Shown: positions 27,128-35,107, numbered from the stretch's first letter. The stretch: DNA of 64,000 bases from Xenorhabdus indica (GCF_014467235.1 NZ_NKHP01000014.1:52608-116607); one strand, 5' to 3'. The notes: generated by a model not told the origin, from the letters alone. Program-made: numbers and translations.

Positions 27128-27143
27128 AGGGGCATATGCCCCT
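27128..27143. terminator. Terminator after gpG
   Basis: Perfect 16-bp palindrome AGGGGCATATGCCCCT between convergent gpG and the GT gene, with T-rich sequence following. Confidence 0.5.
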
Positions 27144-27166
27144 AGTTATTTATTCTGAAAAATAAT

Positions 27167-28123
27167 TTAATTAATATATTTTTTATGCAAATAAAACTTA
27201 ATTAATCTTAATATAAAACTGATTTTTTTTGCCTTTTTTGTTTGATGAATTTTTTCAATTAAATGAAACCATTTTTTTACTGTAGACTCACGATTATATT
27301 CTTCGAATCTATTTCTTCCATTTAATACCATAGATAAATATAAATCAGGTTGATTTATTAATTTATCTACTTCATGAATAAATTGTTCTGGTGTTCTTGC
27401 TATTAAGTAATCTAATTCACTTTGCATTATAGCTCTCATAGAAGGCTCATCATCACAAATTAGAGGACAACCGGCACTCCATGCATTAATGAGCTTGCTA
27501 GCAGGTTTTCTTATAAGTTCTAAAGAGCTATTTTTTCTAAAACTTATAGCAATATCTATATTTGTATAATCTTCCCAATTTTTAGATGATTTTATAAATG
27601 TAATGTCTCTATCTTTTAGAGCTCTTATTAACGCTTCATCGGAAAAAAATTCAGGCAATGCATCTTCATGACCCAAAAAACCAATCGTTTTTACTTCATG
27701 ACGATTTTTAGATCTAGGTTTCAATCCAGGCTGTGGCCAATGAGGTATGAAAATTTTTCCATTTTTGGCTTGTAATGAGTTTTGAACAACAATGCAATCA
27801 GCCCCAGATATTGAAGGTCTATCAGCTTGACAAACTATAGTAGTTCCTTTCCATGGTTTCATTTTAAAACTAAAATCGTCATAATGTAATAGATTTATAG
27901 CATCTGCACGAACTTCATTGGTTAGTGTAATATCCAAATAATCAGCATAATAATATTTTAGATTAATTAAAGTTTGAAGAACCCAACACGCTTTACCTTT
28001 GCGATAATATCTATCTTGAATTAAATCTGGATTTGTTTTTTTATTTATTATATTTTCAAAATCATAAGCATATTCTGATATAAACTTATGATTTAAAACG
28101 CCATTCACAATAATCTTACCCAT
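27167..28123 (-). CDS. Glycosyltransferase (GT4-like) downstream of fibre gene H
   Basis: 318 residues. Not a standard P2 gene. A single GT-B-type C-terminal domain can be seen: FIPHWPQPGLKPR, TIGFLGHEDALP, and the donor-site stretch SSLELIRKPASKLINAWSAGCPLICDDEPSMRAI (about residues 205-238), with E at the expected place of E-x7-E. The N-terminal half is poorly conserved. It takes the slot directly after H where P2 has gpG, in the same direction, 183 bases behind H, and lies inside the segment bounded by sites A and E. It may glycosylate the producer's LPS or the fibre. Codon use is very AT-rich compared with the tail genes, suggesting separate acquisition. Confidence 0.7.
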   Translation of the reverse strand: MGKIIVNGVLNHKFISEYAYDFENIINKKTNPDLIQDRYYRKGKACWVLQTLINLKYYYADYLDITLTNEVRADAINLLHYDDFSFKMKPWKGTTIVCQADRPSISGADCIVVQNSLQAKNGKIFIPHWPQPGLKPRSKNRHEVKTIGFLGHEDALPEFFSDEALIRALKDRDITFIKSSKNWEDYTNIDIAISFRKNSSLELIRKPASKLINAWSAGCPLICDDEPSMRAIMQSELDYLIARTPEQFIHEVDKLINQPDLYLSMVLNGRNRFEEYNRESTVKKWFHLIEKIHQTKKAKKISFILRLIKFYLHKKYIN

Positions 28124-28306
28124 TGCAAAACCATTTTATAAACTTAAATTTTAAAATATATTATCATATTATAAGTAAATAATCTATTTTATGTGATCTA
28201 AAGATCTATAAATCAGCAATAATTTAAATATTATACTAACTATCTATGTTCATAATCTGTTCGTAATCCTGAATAATTTACTTACCCAGGACTACCTTAT
28301 AAAACA

Positions 28307-30229
28307 TCAAGCAGCTTTAACTATATATAAAAAAGCAATATTACGAGGACGTGTTTCATTTCCACCAGTCGCTGCAGTATTTCCATTAGTATTTGTAGCC
28401 CCCCAACCACCTCGACCACCAGATTCTCTTTCAAATGCTCCAGTAAACACTCCAGAATGGGTATGGCTTTGTATACTACCTTCTTGAGAAGACAGTACCT
28501 TTCTTCCTGAATCAACATTACGTCCTACATCCAAACCACGAATAAACTCACCACGCAGATCAGGCAAAAAACCAGATGGATATGCTTTTGCTAATTGAGG
28601 ATACTTAGCTTTATCAAAACTGTCACCATTGCAAATTAAATATCCTGGCGGTGCTTTATCTTGTGGCCACGGTAAAGGTACTCCAACAGGCACACTACCT
28701 AATGAATCTTTATCATCTTCTGTTAGTATTTTCTTTTTTCCTTGAAATTTTCCATCTTTATCAAAAGCATAGGTAGATATCCCAAATTTATCCCAATTAC
28801 TTCCATATTCAAAAGAAATACCTCTAGCATGCTGTGGCCCATCCACAGAAGGATGGGCCACATGAATAGCTAACCCACCAAGATCATCTACCCCATTAGG
28901 CCTTAAAAAACCTGAAAGTCCTAAATGACGCGAACTAGGATCATCATAAAGATTGGCTGCTTTAGATAAAATATATCCTGATGTTTTAGTGTTCGTATTT
29001 AAATGAATAAAACGGTTATCGGATTCAGATTTTGTATAAACACCAATGATCGCAGCGGATGGCTTATACCCTTCATGATAGACCTGATGCCCTTTAACTC
29101 GGAGATTATCAGATTTCAGGCTCATCCATTCAGTGGTTCCCCCTCCAGAAAGACTATGCTGCCATTTGAAATATTCGTTACCATTATCGCCTGTTTTAAA
29201 CCACATATAGGAGTCTGTATCACCATCACCGGTATTTTTAAAACCGATAGCAGCCATGTCCGTATTTCTACGCCAGGCTATCTCACTGTCAGTTGAAATC
29301 GTGATATCCCCGGTGACTTCTCCTCCGCTGCGAGGCAATGCCCCCTCCGCTTTGGTTTTGGCTTCTGTTAAACCGAGGTTTTTTACAAACTCATCTTTGT
29401 TTGGAATATCCGCACCATTCTTGTTTTTTTCCAGACGAGTATTGGCATTATTATTTGCTGCATCTGCCTGTGCTTTAGCTTCACGCACCTTAGCTTCGGT
29501 TTCTTCCTTAGAATAAGCTCCAACATCCCCTGCATTCAGCGCAATATCTGCTGATAGCGCCTTACCATTCACCTTACGCCCTGCCGGAACACGACCATTA
29601 GCATTATTATTCGCCGCATTAGCCAAATCATAAGCCGCCTTTACCGATTTCGGTGTCGCTGCATGAGTTTCGCTATTGCTGTCCACCGCGCTGCTTAGGA
29701 TCACAAATCCCTTTTCTTTCAGCGTCGCATCAGGATGATTACGGCTATTTGCATGTTTCTTAATGGAATCGTCCACATATTCACGTGTCGCCAGGATCAC
29801 AGACGGATCAATTTTCAAAGTCACTGCGTCAGCGCTGCTGACAATCAGGATCATACGGATCGTCTGTGTACGACCGGAGCCTTCCTGTAATTGGGGTTTG
29901 TAGGTTTCTGCACAGTTACCAACAGCGATCAGAATGCCATCTTTGTCATACAGGCCGATTTCACGGATCCACCAGCCACCTTCGTTTTCAGGAATAACTT
30001 GTTCCGCAATGATTTGGTTAGTGTTTTTTGGATCAATGCTCAGCGTATTAATCGCTGCACGACGTTTTTCATTAATCAATTTAGTTTGTTTAGTGTCTGG
30101 CATCGGCAGGCTGCCGCCACCATCACCAACGGCCATATGGGTAATTTCGATTTTAGTACCCAGTGCCGCAGCATTTGCCAATTTATCCGCGCCCAACTGT
30201 GTCAGCAGCGCAAAATATTTGGTACTCAT
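28307..30229 (-). CDS. H: Tail fibre protein gpH, expressed form
   Basis: 640 residues. Residues 1-~285 are the conserved P2 gpH N-terminal attachment domain (MSTKYFALLTQLGADKLANA, THMAVGDGGG, GWWIREIGLYDKDG, HPDATLKEKGFVILSSAVD) with NAANNNAN linker repeats. At about residue 285 the code passes through inversion site E (VKNLGLTEAK). The variable tip then runs through VTGDITISTDSEIAWRRN, DPSSRHLGLSGFLRPNG and a phage-collar end (VPVGVPLPWPQDKAPPGYLICNG, LPDLRGEFIRGLD, ETRPRNIAFLYIVKAA). Gene overlaps I by four bases. This tip currently sets host range, and no chaperone gene follows directly. Confidence 0.92.
   Translation of the reverse strand: MSTKYFALLTQLGADKLANAAALGTKIEITHMAVGDGGGSLPMPDTKQTKLINEKRRAAINTLSIDPKNTNQIIAEQVIPENEGGWWIREIGLYDKDGILIAVGNCAETYKPQLQEGSGRTQTIRMILIVSSADAVTLKIDPSVILATREYVDDSIKKHANSRNHPDATLKEKGFVILSSAVDSNSETHAATPKSVKAAYDLANAANNNANGRVPAGRKVNGKALSADIALNAGDVGAYSKEETEAKVREAKAQADAANNNANTRLEKNKNGADIPNKDEFVKNLGLTEAKTKAEGALPRSGGEVTGDITISTDSEIAWRRNTDMAAIGFKNTGDGDTDSYMWFKTGDNGNEYFKWQHSLSGGGTTEWMSLKSDNLRVKGHQVYHEGYKPSAAIIGVYTKSESDNRFIHLNTNTKTSGYILSKAANLYDDPSSRHLGLSGFLRPNGVDDLGGLAIHVAHPSVDGPQHARGISFEYGSNWDKFGISTYAFDKDGKFQGKKKILTEDDKDSLGSVPVGVPLPWPQDKAPPGYLICNGDSFDKAKYPQLAKAYPSGFLPDLRGEFIRGLDVGRNVDSGRKVLSSQEGSIQSHTHSGVFTGAFERESGGRGGWGATNTNGNTAATGGNETRPRNIAFLYIVKAA
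29363..29388 (-). promoter_or_regulatory. Fibre inversion site E inside gpH
   Basis: 26-bp site, exact reverse complement of site A, centre GA at 29375-29376, located in the H reading frame at the N-L-G-L-T-E codons. Sequence flanking it differs from site A on both sides immediately beyond the 26 bp. Confidence 0.85.
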
Positions 30230-30834
30230 GGTCTAATCCTCATGTCATCAATAATATGTACTCCCGCGCCCACAATTTCTGAGCCGGATACTGTCACTTC
30301 TTTCGGGAAATAGGGATAAACTGTCAGTTCGTCACCGCTGTAAGTCGCTACCGAGTAATGATATTCACCGCGTGTATCCAGGTTGATATCCAACCCAATC
30401 AAATGTCGACTCACCGGCTTGGCATCGAAAATCAAATTTTCCAGCTCTTCGAACATTTCATGGGTGATACCACTATCCAGCACACCAATGTCCAGCCGGA
30501 AGGTGCCCGGAACGTCGTTGGTCTGCCACCACTCCCGTACACGGATGAGATAACCTAACGGTTCAACTACCCGCCGAATCGCACCAATCGTTCCTTTATG
30601 TTTGTGCAGGAACAACGAGCTTTTGATCACTTCCCTTTTGGTGTTCTCAGGCCAGTTTTCGTCCCAGCGATCCACTGACCACGCCCATGCCAGATAAGGC
30701 AGTAATGATGCCGGACAAGTGTCCGGGTTCCACAGTTCCCGCAATGGCACTTTGATCTTCTGCAACTCAGCACATGCTTTAGCTGCGGCAAGTTCTAACT
30801 GGGTTGAGCCCATCGGCAGAAGGCGATCACTCAT
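30226..30834 (-). CDS. I: Phage tail protein gpI
   Basis: 202 residues. Conserved gpI text: LPMGSTQLELAAAKACAELQKIKVPLRELWNPDTCPASLLPYLAWAWSVDRWDENWPE. Baseplate wedge component beside gpJ. Overlaps J upstream by eight bases and H downstream by four, so J-I-H are coupled. Confidence 0.95.
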   Translation of the reverse strand: MSDRLLPMGSTQLELAAAKACAELQKIKVPLRELWNPDTCPASLLPYLAWAWSVDRWDENWPENTKREVIKSSLFLHKHKGTIGAIRRVVEPLGYLIRVREWWQTNDVPGTFRLDIGVLDSGITHEMFEELENLIFDAKPVSRHLIGLDINLDTRGEYHYSVATYSGDELTVYPYFPKEVTVSGSEIVGAGVHIIDDMRIRP

Positions 30835-31735
30835 CAGAACCTCCCATCGTCAATGTGGTCTTGGTGCAGTAAGAAGCCTGAGTTTTATCCAGCACAACGT
30901 CTTTCAGCGGTGCTTTCAGTTCTACACGCTGGACACCTTCCACATGCAATGCGGCATAAATCGCTGACAAACGAATGTCACGCCCCAAACGATGTTGCGC
31001 TTCAACGTAATGTTTCAGTTTTTGCTCAGCCGCTTTACGGATAGGTTCTGATTCCGGTGTCGGGAAGATGTACAACACCGCATCAATTTCATATTCCACA
31101 ATGTTCGCTGACTGAACTTTCAAACGATCTGCCACTGGGCGTACGTTTTCATCGTTCAGGGCTTTTTCGACGATTTCCAACAGTTCTTTGGATGCCACAC
31201 CTTTGTCTTCACGGGACATGATTGTTACCGTAACGTTGGCTGGTGAGGGGCTGATAGCCGAAGCATCCGCGACACGCCCATCTGCACTGCGGGCATGGTA
31301 TTCATAAGCCCCAACCGGTCCTGCAACGCTCAAACCTTCAAAGGCTTGAGGAATGCGCACGCGGTAATCGTTGTCGGATTCCATAACAGCCGGTGTCGGC
31401 GGTATGGTGGAGTTATCCGCAGAACGCAAAACCATGCGGGATACATTGTTGTTCGCACCCAATTGATCCAGATCGTTACCAGTTGAATAAGCAACCATTA
31501 CCGCTCGTGCAGCTTCATTAACTCGCTGGCGCAGAAGCAGTTCGCGGTACACGTTCTCTTCCAGCAACTTCACCAAAGGCTCGGATTCAAGTTGCAGGGT
31601 TCGAGCAATGGCATCTTGCTGGTCTCCAGGATAAAGCGATATCAGCCCTCTTTTGCGCTCTTCTAACAGTTGTTCGTAATCCAGTGGCTCAACCACGTCC
31701 GGTGGCGGCAACTGACTTAAATCGATTGTTGGCAT
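30827..31735 (-). CDS. J: Baseplate assembly protein gpJ
   Basis: 302 residues, same length as P2 gpJ. IDLSQLPPPDVVEPLDYEQLLEERK at the start and GLSVAGPVGAYEYHARSADGRVADASAISPSPANVTVTI in the middle are family hallmarks. Forms the baseplate wedge with W and I. Three bases separate it from W. Confidence 0.95.
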   Translation of the reverse strand: MPTIDLSQLPPPDVVEPLDYEQLLEERKRGLISLYPGDQQDAIARTLQLESEPLVKLLEENVYRELLLRQRVNEAARAVMVAYSTGNDLDQLGANNNVSRMVLRSADNSTIPPTPAVMESDNDYRVRIPQAFEGLSVAGPVGAYEYHARSADGRVADASAISPSPANVTVTIMSREDKGVASKELLEIVEKALNDENVRPVADRLKVQSANIVEYEIDAVLYIFPTPESEPIRKAAEQKLKHYVEAQHRLGRDIRLSAIYAALHVEGVQRVELKAPLKDVVLDKTQASYCTKTTLTMGGSDE

Positions 31736-31738
31736 TGC

Positions 31739-32080
31739 TTACCTCACCGGAATCGAAAGTGAAAATTCTTTGGCGGACTGATGGTAAGTACCCGTGATAT
31801 CTACCACCATTCTGCCGTCCTGTAGGGTTTCCATCGTGATTGACGTCAGCGTCACACGTGGCTCCCAGCGGCTGATTGCGGTAAAGCTGGCCGCCATCAC
31901 TTGAAGCCTGAGCGCCGGGTTTTGCGGCCAGTCGATCAGTTCAGGCAGCAAAGAGCCGTAAGTCCTCCGTGCAATACGGCTACCCACAGGGGTCAGTAAA
32001 ATATCGCTGACAGATTGCCGGACATGATCCAGATCGGCCAGCTCCTTACCTGTCTGTCGGTTCATACCCAGATACATCAT
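31739..32080 (-). CDS. W: Baseplate wedge protein gpW (gp25-like)
   Basis: 113 residues; LTPVGSRIARRTYGSLLPELIDWPQNPALRLQVMAASFTAISRWEPRVTLT is the GPW/gp25 lysozyme-like wedge signature, with Glu and Arg/Trp of the family. ATG region overlaps V stop by four bases. Confidence 0.94.
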   Translation of the reverse strand: MMYLGMNRQTGKELADLDHVRQSVSDILLTPVGSRIARRTYGSLLPELIDWPQNPALRLQVMAASFTAISRWEPRVTLTSITMETLQDGRMVVDITGTYHQSAKEFSLSIPVR

Positions 32081-32712
32081 ACGGGGCCTCCTGATGTGTC
32101 ACCGCCTGACCGAATACCGGTGTGTTTATGGGAATCCACGATCACACCATTGGAACTGAATGTGCCGCCGGTGTGCTCAATATTGCCCGTCATTTTGCCG
32201 CCGTTGCGCACGATCAGATTCCCCGTGCTCATTAGCTGCGTACAGATGACTTCCGGTGTATCCAGCGTAATTCTGGTGCTGGCAACACAGGTAATTTCCG
32301 GCGCAGTAATATGAACGGAATCCGATGCAATCACTGTCGCGGTTTTGATGCCAGTCACAGTCAATGCGCCTGATTGCGGTTCATATTCCATCACTGCACC
32401 ATCCGGAAACTTAATATGCGTTGCTTCAGGAGATGTTGATGGTGCCGGAAACTCATCTGAGAAAATTGCTGGCAATACAAAGGCGGTGGTCAGTTCGCCG
32501 CCTATGGACAGTAATAAAACCTGCTCACCAACACTGGGCGCCCACCACGTGCGGGAGTTTCCCGCTCTGGATGTCAACCAGTGCAGCCAGTTGGTTTCAA
32601 GATTACCTGTCGCGACTCGGCACATTCCCTTTGTGGTATCCACTTGGGTAATGACGCCTGTTCGGATCAGGTTGCGCAATAAGCGCATCAGTTCAGTGAG
32701 TTGTGTGTTCAT
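32077..32712 (-). CDS. V: Baseplate spike protein gpV
   Basis: 211 residues, same length as P2 gpV. OB-fold (GVITQVDTTKGMCRVATGNLETNWLHWLTSRAG), WWAPSVGEQVLLLSIGGEL, β-helix and the C-terminal HKHTGIRSGGDTSGGPV with an HxH iron-binding tip motif. This spike punctures the outer membrane when the tail fires. First gene of the V-W-J-I-H run. An Ogr-type site is 47 bases upstream. Confidence 0.95.
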   Translation of the reverse strand: MNTQLTELMRLLRNLIRTGVITQVDTTKGMCRVATGNLETNWLHWLTSRAGNSRTWWAPSVGEQVLLLSIGGELTTAFVLPAIFSDEFPAPSTSPEATHIKFPDGAVMEYEPQSGALTVTGIKTATVIASDSVHITAPEITCVASTRITLDTPEVICTQLMSTGNLIVRNGGKMTGNIEHTGGTFSSNGVIVDSHKHTGIRSGGDTSGGPV

Positions 32713-32758
32713 GGCGTAAGAATGCCATGAAAAAGCAGGTGAAACATTAAACCAGGCT

Positions 32759-32776
32759 TGTAGGAACCGGCATACA
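32759..32776 (-). promoter_or_regulatory. Ogr-type site upstream of V
   Basis: TGT-N12-ACA dyad. Its centre is only 55 bases from the V start codon, so by the P2 -55 rule the transcript would start almost at the ATG; this makes the site less certain than those of FI and X. Confidence 0.45.
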
Positions 32777-32811
32777 AAACAGCAGAAAAAAGGAAATTAA
32801 ATCAATAAAAT

Positions 32812-32842
32812 AAAAGCCTTTTTATTCTGAAAAAAGGCTTTT
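32812..32842 (-). terminator. Terminator after the lysis genes
   Basis: Stem AAAAGCCTTTTT with AAAAAAGGCTTTT, 6-base loop, between Rz and V. Would separate the X-lysis transcript from the V operon. Confidence 0.65.
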
Positions 32843-32884
32843 AGGAGGTCATGTAAGGGAGTTCTGTTAAGCCATACAGAATGG

Positions 32885-33385
32885 CTAGGGTTTACATTGC
32901 CGGACAACTTCACGGACATACTGTTGCAGGTAATCTAGTTTGGCTTGATCGTTGATGATCCCGGCTCGGATATCGTAAATAGTGCGTCCAGCTTTTGCAG
33001 TGAGTTCGACTTGGGTTCCATCGCCCACACTGCGGGAGCGGGTATTTCGGTTTTGGGTGAGCTGACAGGTAGCAAGGTTGGCGGTGGCGATTCGCACCCG
33101 GCGATGGCCAGCGGCAATATCAGCCCGCAAAGCGGCATTTTCTTCAGTAACATGAGCTAATTTTCCAGAATAGTATTCATCCAGTTGAGTGACCCTGTTT
33201 TGTGCATCTTTCATTCGTTGAATAGCTGATAATGTTTCCTGGCTTGCTTTCTGGTAGATAGCAGCGATTTGAGCGGAATGCTGCTGCTTCAAGTTTGCCA
33301 CTTCGCTAAGAAACAGTGAACGGTGTCCCCACCAGCCAAAGCATCCTCCAATTATAAAGGTGACAATTAAAGGTACTTTCTTCAT
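32885..33385 (-). CDS. Rz-type i-spanin
   Basis: About 166 residues starting MKKVPLIVTFIIGGCFGWWGHRSL: a single N-terminal transmembrane segment, then a long periplasmic coiled coil (VANLKQQHSAQIAAIYQKASQETLSAIQRMKDAQ) and a C-terminal helix ending in VRQCKP. This is the inner-membrane spanin that spans to Rz1 and fuses membranes in lysis. ATG at 33385 overlaps the endolysin stop (ATGA); upstream in-frame codons were not used. Rz1 is encoded inside it in another frame. Confidence 0.85.
   Translation of the reverse strand: MKKVPLIVTFIIGGCFGWWGHRSLFLSEVANLKQQHSAQIAAIYQKASQETLSAIQRMKDAQNRVTQLDEYYSGKLAHVTEENAALRADIAAGHRRVRIATANLATCQLTQNRNTRSRSVGDGTQVELTAKAGRTIYDIRAGIINDQAKLDYLQQYVREVVRQCKP
32935..33153 (-). 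CDS. Rz1-type o-spanin lipoprotein, embedded in Rz
   Basis: 72 residues in a different frame inside Rz: MLLKKMPLCGLILPLAIAGCESPPP. A short signal sequence ends in a lipobox A-I-A-G-C, followed by a Pro-rich segment (SPPPTLLPVSSPKTEIPAPAVW). This is the classic nested Rz1 lipoprotein, anchored in the outer membrane and paired with Rz. The real start may be the second Met (MPLCG). Confidence 0.8.
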   Translation of the reverse strand: MLLKKMPLCGLILPLAIAGCESPPPTLLPVSSPKTEIPAPAVWAMEPKSNSLQKLDALFTISEPGSSTIKPN

Positions 33386-33930
33386 TGTTCCAGTCCCCAA
33401 CAAGCCAGTTCAGATTCCTGATCACGCCGTAAGACCTGCCCATAACAACCGTTCGGCTGTCCTTGGGTTTTTCGGCAATCACGTCCTCCATCATAAATCC
33501 AGCGTTTAATCTCCTGACAGGCACCTTTTCTATCTCCGGCATTGAGCTTGCGATAAAATGTGGAAGAAAAGCATTTTGAAGGACCGATGTTATATGGGCA
33601 AAAACTGGCAATCCCTGCAATTTGTGGTTCAGTCAGCGGAATGTGGACATTCTTTTTTACCCAATCAATCGCTTTATCAGCTTCAATCCGGTTCAAGGCT
33701 TCACATTGTTCAGAGGTCAACTGCATTCCTTTATATACCGCTTTATTATCAATGCGCGTCACTCCCCGACATATCGTCCAAACTCCACCAGCATCCTGAT
33801 AGGCTGTAAGCCGGTTACCCTCTTTCTCATCAAGGAACTGGGAAAGAATAACGGAAGAACTGGCACCACCGATGATAAGACCAATAAGCAACCGGCTAAG
33901 TTTAGTTTTGAAATCCTGCATACATATCAC
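33382..33930 (-). CDS. Endolysin, GH24 lysozyme with N-terminal SAR-like helix
   Basis: About 180 residues. Muramidase of phage type: catalytic Glu in FLDEKEGNRLTAYQDAGGVWTICRG with the downstream Asp and Thr of the E-D-T triad, then GMQLTSEQCEALNRIEADKAIDWVKKNV and the terminal GGRDCRKTQGQPNGCYGQVLRRDQE. The N-terminal helix (RLLIGLIIGGASSSVILSQF) is weakly hydrophobic and rich in Gly/Ser/Ala, as in signal-anchor-release endolysins such as P1 Lyz, so export may not need a large holin hole. Start is GTG 33930 or ATG 33921; overlaps the holin and Rz genes. Confidence 0.9.
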   Translation of the reverse strand: MICMQDFKTKLSRLLIGLIIGGASSSVILSQFLDEKEGNRLTAYQDAGGVWTICRGVTRIDNKAVYKGMQLTSEQCEALNRIEADKAIDWVKKNVHIPLTEPQIAGIASFCPYNIGPSKCFSSTFYRKLNAGDRKGACQEIKRWIYDGGRDCRKTQGQPNGCYGQVLRRDQESELACWGLEQ

Positions 33931-34190
33931 AGCTCTTTTGGTGCGTGATTTATCAGCTCGCTGACAATACTGGCTGATTTTGACGCAGGATCTACCTCCA
34001 GATTTTCCAAAATTTCTTTTAAGATCAGAGTGCGTTTCATTTGCTCACGACGATTGAGACGATAAGTCAGAATGCCGAGAGCAATGCTGGCGAATGCTCC
34101 CAACAGGAAACTCCACTCATATAAAGAAAGACCGGAAAAAATAGCAGTGGTGCTGGCGCAGGCATAAGTTGCATGGCTGTATTTATCCAT
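33927..34190 (-). CDS. Putative holin/pinholin
   Basis: 87 residues with two hydrophobic stretches (TYACASTTAIFSGLSLY and WSFLLGAFASIALGILTY, about residues 8-24 and 27-44) followed by a charged cytoplasmic tail (RREQMKRTLILKEILENLE). Position between X and endolysin corresponds to the holin gene Y of P2. AGGGG before ATG. Exact class is uncertain, but function as the lysis timer of the tailocin is well supported by the neighbours. Confidence 0.8.
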   Translation of the reverse strand: MDKYSHATYACASTTAIFSGLSLYEWSFLLGAFASIALGILTYRLNRREQMKRTLILKEILENLEVDPASKSASIVSELINHAPKEL

Positions 34191-34199
34191 TCATACCCC

Positions 34200-34403
34200 T
34201 TAATCCCAAAGCTGGATCATAGGCTTGCTGGCCACAGGCATAAAGTCCGGCATTTCAACTTTTGTTCCATGAGGCAATATCGCGCCAAAATCAGCAAGTC
34301 CCGGATTGGCTAACAATACACGTTCCGTCATGCCCAATGTCCGGCCATAATGGCGCCAGCACAAAGCATCAACCGTCTCATTTTGTTGTGCAATAATTTG
34401 CAT
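34200..34403 (-). CDS. X: Tail protein gpX
   Basis: 67 residues, the exact P2 gpX length: MQIIAQQNETVDALCWRHYGRTLGMTERVLLANPGLADFG, a LysM-like tail protein. Start at 34403 chosen because AAGGAGAG lies just upstream and the length matches; the frame is open for 35 more codons. In P2, X follows the head gene L; here there is no L, and X is the first late tail gene, with an Ogr-type site 87 bases upstream. Confidence 0.93.
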   Translation of the reverse strand: MQIIAQQNETVDALCWRHYGRTLGMTERVLLANPGLADFGAILPHGTKVEMPDFMPVASKPMIQLWD

Positions 34404-34489
34404 ACACTCTCCTTTTCTTTGCAGAAAACAATCAGTAAATCGGAGAGTTATGATCGAATAATCAGCGGAACACCTCAATGAAGCGGCAT

Positions 34490-34507
34490 TGTCGGAGAAA
34501 TCGTACA
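34490..34507 (-). promoter_or_regulatory. Ogr-dependent late promoter site for X and lysis
   Basis: TGT-N12-ACA dyad centred 95 bases from the X start. The P2 -55 rule would give a ~40-base leader and places CATAAC near -10. In P2 the X gene is not normally preceded by its own late promoter because it follows capsid genes, so this promoter would have been brought next to X by the deletion of the head genes. Confidence 0.55.
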
Positions 34508-34552
34508 AATGAAGAACAACTCTGCCAGGATATTGACTTTTTAAGAAAGCAT

Positions 34553-34577
34553 AAGGGCAGGAATTGACCCTGCCCTT
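34553..34577 (-). terminator. Terminator after dinI-like operon
   Basis: 9-bp perfect stem AAGGGCAGG with CCTGCCCTT, followed on the minus strand by TATGC then TTTCTTAAAAAG. Confidence 0.6.
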
Positions 34578-34626
34578 GTGTTATTTAAATTACTTGTTAT
34601 TTGTTTGAGAATTCAATCTATTAGAC

Positions 34627-34866
34627 CTAATCCGATAGCCAGCTATCATCCTCCCAGACACTTTGGATGAGTTCCATTATTTGGTTGTGTTCACTACTGT
34701 TTTTACTTCCTGTCACTTTTACGGACGTATTGCTGCTGACGGCAATTCTAAAATGCGTCTCTGGATACTGAGGTAGTATTTTCTTTTTAAGTTCATTTTC
34801 AAGTGCAGACATGACCGATTCAGAAACATTAGCTCGCTTATCGAAAAGTATTTCAATCCGCATCAT
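34627..34866 (-). CDS. DinI-like family protein
   Basis: 79 residues. MRIEILFDKRANVSESVMSALENELKKKI and the terminal SSEHNQIMELIQSVWEDDSWLSD align with DinI (EILQETWESADDW). DinI binds RecA filaments and modulates cleavage of LexA and phage repressors. Many prophages carry a copy. GGGAGAA precedes the start. It is the second gene of a two-gene operon behind a LexA box, so it would be made during SOS, when the tail particle should be induced. Confidence 0.85.
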   Translation of the reverse strand: MMRIEILFDKRANVSESVMSALENELKKKILPQYPETHFRIAVSSNTSVKVTGSKNSSEHNQIMELIQSVWEDDSWLSD

Positions 34867-34882
34867 TTTCTCCCGACAAAAT

Positions 34883-35107
34883 CTATTCTTCTACCGAATC
34901 TGAATTTACCGACCATTCCCTTTCTAACAAATTGTTTTTATACAAGCTATTATAACTGCTAAGTCTTTTTTCATAAGGTGCAGATAACTCAGCTATCCAG
35001 ACCAATGCCAATTCTTTGTCTTCTGCTTGATTGCATTCACAACTTGTCGCCATTCTGGCAATAAAATTAATACGTTGTGCTACCAATGATTCCATAAGAG
35101 AGTCCAC
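34883..35107 (-). CDS. Small phage protein of unknown function, SOS-linked
   Basis: 74 residues, acidic and probably helical (MDSLMESLVAQRINFIARMATSCECNQ... in the reading used), with a Cys pair SCECN. Not recognised. The GTG at 35107 is chosen because GGAGG lies 11 bases upstream; the frame extends to 35125 but that start would have no room between it and the LexA box. Cotranscribed with the DinI-like gene 16 bases downstream. Similar small genes in P2-like phages lie near gene A. Confidence 0.6.
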   Translation of the reverse strand: MDSLMESLVAQRINFIARMATSCECNQAEDKELALVWIAELSAPYEKRLSSYNSLYKNNLLEREWSVNSDSVEE

